Origin: Candidatus Azobacteroides sp.
GTDB lineage: Bacteria; Bacteroidota; Bacteroidia; Bacteroidales; WRGA01
Length of the DNA: 64,000 bases
Assembly: GCA_021201815.1 (NCBI GenBank)
Contig: JAJQEC010000114.1
Span: 1 to 64,000 of the forward strand
Direction of reading: 5' to 3'
A model generated the notes under the pieces. It ran no database searches. It saw only the letters and a program-made list of their open reading frames with translations, and was not told the DNA's origin. The position numbers and the translations under genes were made by a program. The stretch's first letter is position 1, and each line of letters opens with the position of its first letter. This document shows, piece by piece, positions 62,968 to 64,000 of this stretch.

Positions 62968-64000
62968 ATGGAAGAAAAAAAGAAACTGGCGGATATCGGA
63001 ATGATAGGCCTTGCTGTTATGGGAGAAAATCTTTCGTTAAATATAGAAAGGAACGGTTTTACCGTAGCCGTCTGGAATTATGAAGCCGGTATCGTAGATC
63101 GGTTTGTGGAAGGCAGGGGAAAAGGAAAAAAGTTTATTGCCACCCATTCCATACAGGAACTGGTTGCTTCTATTTCCAGGCCCAGAAAGATAATGATGAT
63201 GATCCGTGCAGGGGCTCCGGTAGATGAGGTAATTGAAGAACTTCTTCCTTTTCTTGATAAAGGAGATATTCTTATCGATGGGGGTAACTCGAATTATCTG
63301 GATACTACCCGGCGGTACGAATACCTCAAAGAAAAAGGAATATACTTTGTCGGCAGTGGTGTCTCAGGGGGAGAGGAAGGAGCATTGAAAGGTCCTTCGC
63401 TGATGCCGGGAGGAGCCGAAGAAGCGTGGCCGGAAATAAAACCTATCTTCCTGGCTATTGCTGCCAAACTGGATGACGGCAGTCCTTGTTGCGACTGGGT
63501 AGGGGATGCCGGAGCGGGACATTTTGTAAAAATGGTGCATAATGGAATAGAGTACGGTGATATTCAACTAATCGCAGAAAGCTATCAGGTATTGAAGGAC
63601 CTGACCGGAATGGATACGGATGAATTGCATGATACATTCAAAAAATGGAATCAGGGACCTTTAGACAGTTACCTGATTGAAATTACGGCTGCTATCTTCA
63701 CAAAGAAAGATACGGACGGAACGCCGCTGATCAATAAAATACTGGACAAAGCCGGACAAAAAGGTACCGGAAAATGGGCAGTGGAAACAGCTCTTGAATT
63801 GGGTAATCCATTGACAATGATTGCGGAATCCGTATTTGCCCGCACTCTTTCTTCTCTCAAAAGAGAACGGGTACAGGCATCTGAAATCCTGAAAGGTCCT
63901 GCCATAGACTTTAAAGAAAACAAAGAAGAATTTGTCGATGCTGTCGGAAAAGCCCTCTATGCTGCTAAAATAATTTCTTACACCCAAGGATTTTCTCTGT
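62968..64000 (+). CDS. gnd: 6-phosphogluconate dehydrogenase, decarboxylating (5' part, runs off the window)
   Basis: 344 residues are visible from ATG 62968. NADP-binding IGMIGLAVMGENLSLNI, catalytic GSGVSGGEEGALKGPSLMPGG, and WVGDAGAGHFVKMVHNGIEYGD with active Lys in VKMVHNG; the end is cut at 64000. Third enzyme of the oxidative pentose phosphate pathway, making ribulose 5-phosphate and NADPH. Family length is about 480-490 residues, so ~70% is present. Confidence 0.95.
   Translation, partial: MEEKKKLADIGMIGLAVMGENLSLNIERNGFTVAVWNYEAGIVDRFVEGRGKGKKFIATHSIQELVASISRPRKIMMMIRAGAPVDEVIEELLPFLDKGDILIDGGNSNYLDTTRRYEYLKEKGIYFVGSGVSGGEEGALKGPSLMPGGAEEAWPEIKPIFLAIAAKLDDGSPCCDWVGDAGAGHFVKMVHNGIEYGDIQLIAESYQVLKDLTGMDTDELHDTFKKWNQGPLDSYLIEITAAIFTKKDTDGTPLINKILDKAGQKGTGKWAVETALELGNPLTMIAESVFARTLSSLKRERVQASEILKGPAIDFKENKEEFVDAVGKALYAAKIISYTQGFSL

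Noticed and set aside
1-64000. tRNA, rRNA, insertion sequence or prophage genes
   Set aside because: None recognised on either strand by eye; tRNAs hidden in AT-rich gaps cannot be fully excluded without a covariance search.

Overview
This 64 kb window is chromosomal DNA from a member of the Bacteroidota, most likely order Bacteroidales. The evidence is: promoters of the TAnnTTTG type close upstream of many genes, no obvious Shine-Dalgarno sequences, a SusC/SusD pair with an ECF sigma/FecR switch, a type IX secretion (T9SS) sorting domain, and many proteins with Bacteroidota-typical domains (DUF2027-Smr, DUF4738, DUF3137). Family or genus cannot be fixed from the sequence alone. No rRNA, tRNA, CRISPR array, transposase or prophage gene was recognised.

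Layout. 0-16.8 kb is mostly housekeeping: a YjjG-type nucleotidase, miaB, an LTA-synthase-like membrane sulfatase-fold enzyme, dsbD, a CNNM/CBS protein, a minus-strand cluster (polyprenyl synthase, unknown protein, tatD, DUF4738 lipoprotein, aminotransferase), the glnK-amt ammonium module and an HU-like protein. 17-27.8 kb is a polysaccharide utilisation locus predicted to act on an alpha-glucan: GH31, GH13 lipoprotein, ECF sigma, FecR anti-sigma, SusC with an STN signalling domain, and SusD; a LacI-type operator lies upstream. 28-31.7 kb holds an AraC/GyrI regulator, a DJ-1/PfpI protein, a decayed isoprenylcysteine methyltransferase-like gene and an RsgA GTPase. 32.5-37.5 kb encodes a 1310-residue secreted protein (carbohydrate-binding-like domain, esterase fold lacking its serine, two internal repeats, PHP phosphoesterase domain, T9SS tail) and a smaller secreted protein. 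38-49 kb is housekeeping again (queA, DUF2027-Smr, speA, lemA/DUF3137, ybaN, proS). 49.4-56.8 kb is an eight-gene minus-strand carotenoid operon. 56.9-64 kb holds thiM-thiE, an mgtC homologue, a class A beta-lactamase, a winged-helix pseudogene and the 5' part of gnd.

How the genes fit together. The carotenoid operon (crtI, crtB, idi, a CrtD-like desaturase, a CruF-like hydratase, an acyltransferase, a family 2 glycosyltransferase and a TPR protein) lacks a lycopene cyclase, so an acyclic hydroxylated carotenoid carrying an acylated sugar is predicted; the polyprenyl synthase at 12.7 kb could supply its GGPP. The sugar locus combines binding and import (SusC/D), depolymerisation (GH13, GH31) and trans-envelope signalling (STN, FecR, ECF sigma).

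The gaps between genes are unusually structured. They carry (i) two arrays with a strict 22-bp period whose palindromic centres fall about every 11 bp, (ii) a dispersed double-hairpin repeat at four places, (iii) two copies of a 90-bp element with inverted ends around the T9SS gene, (iv) a large 34-bp-arm inverted repeat with nested hairpins, and (v) a leader before mgtC with a mini-ORF and alternative pairings. These are the best candidates for something not yet described.
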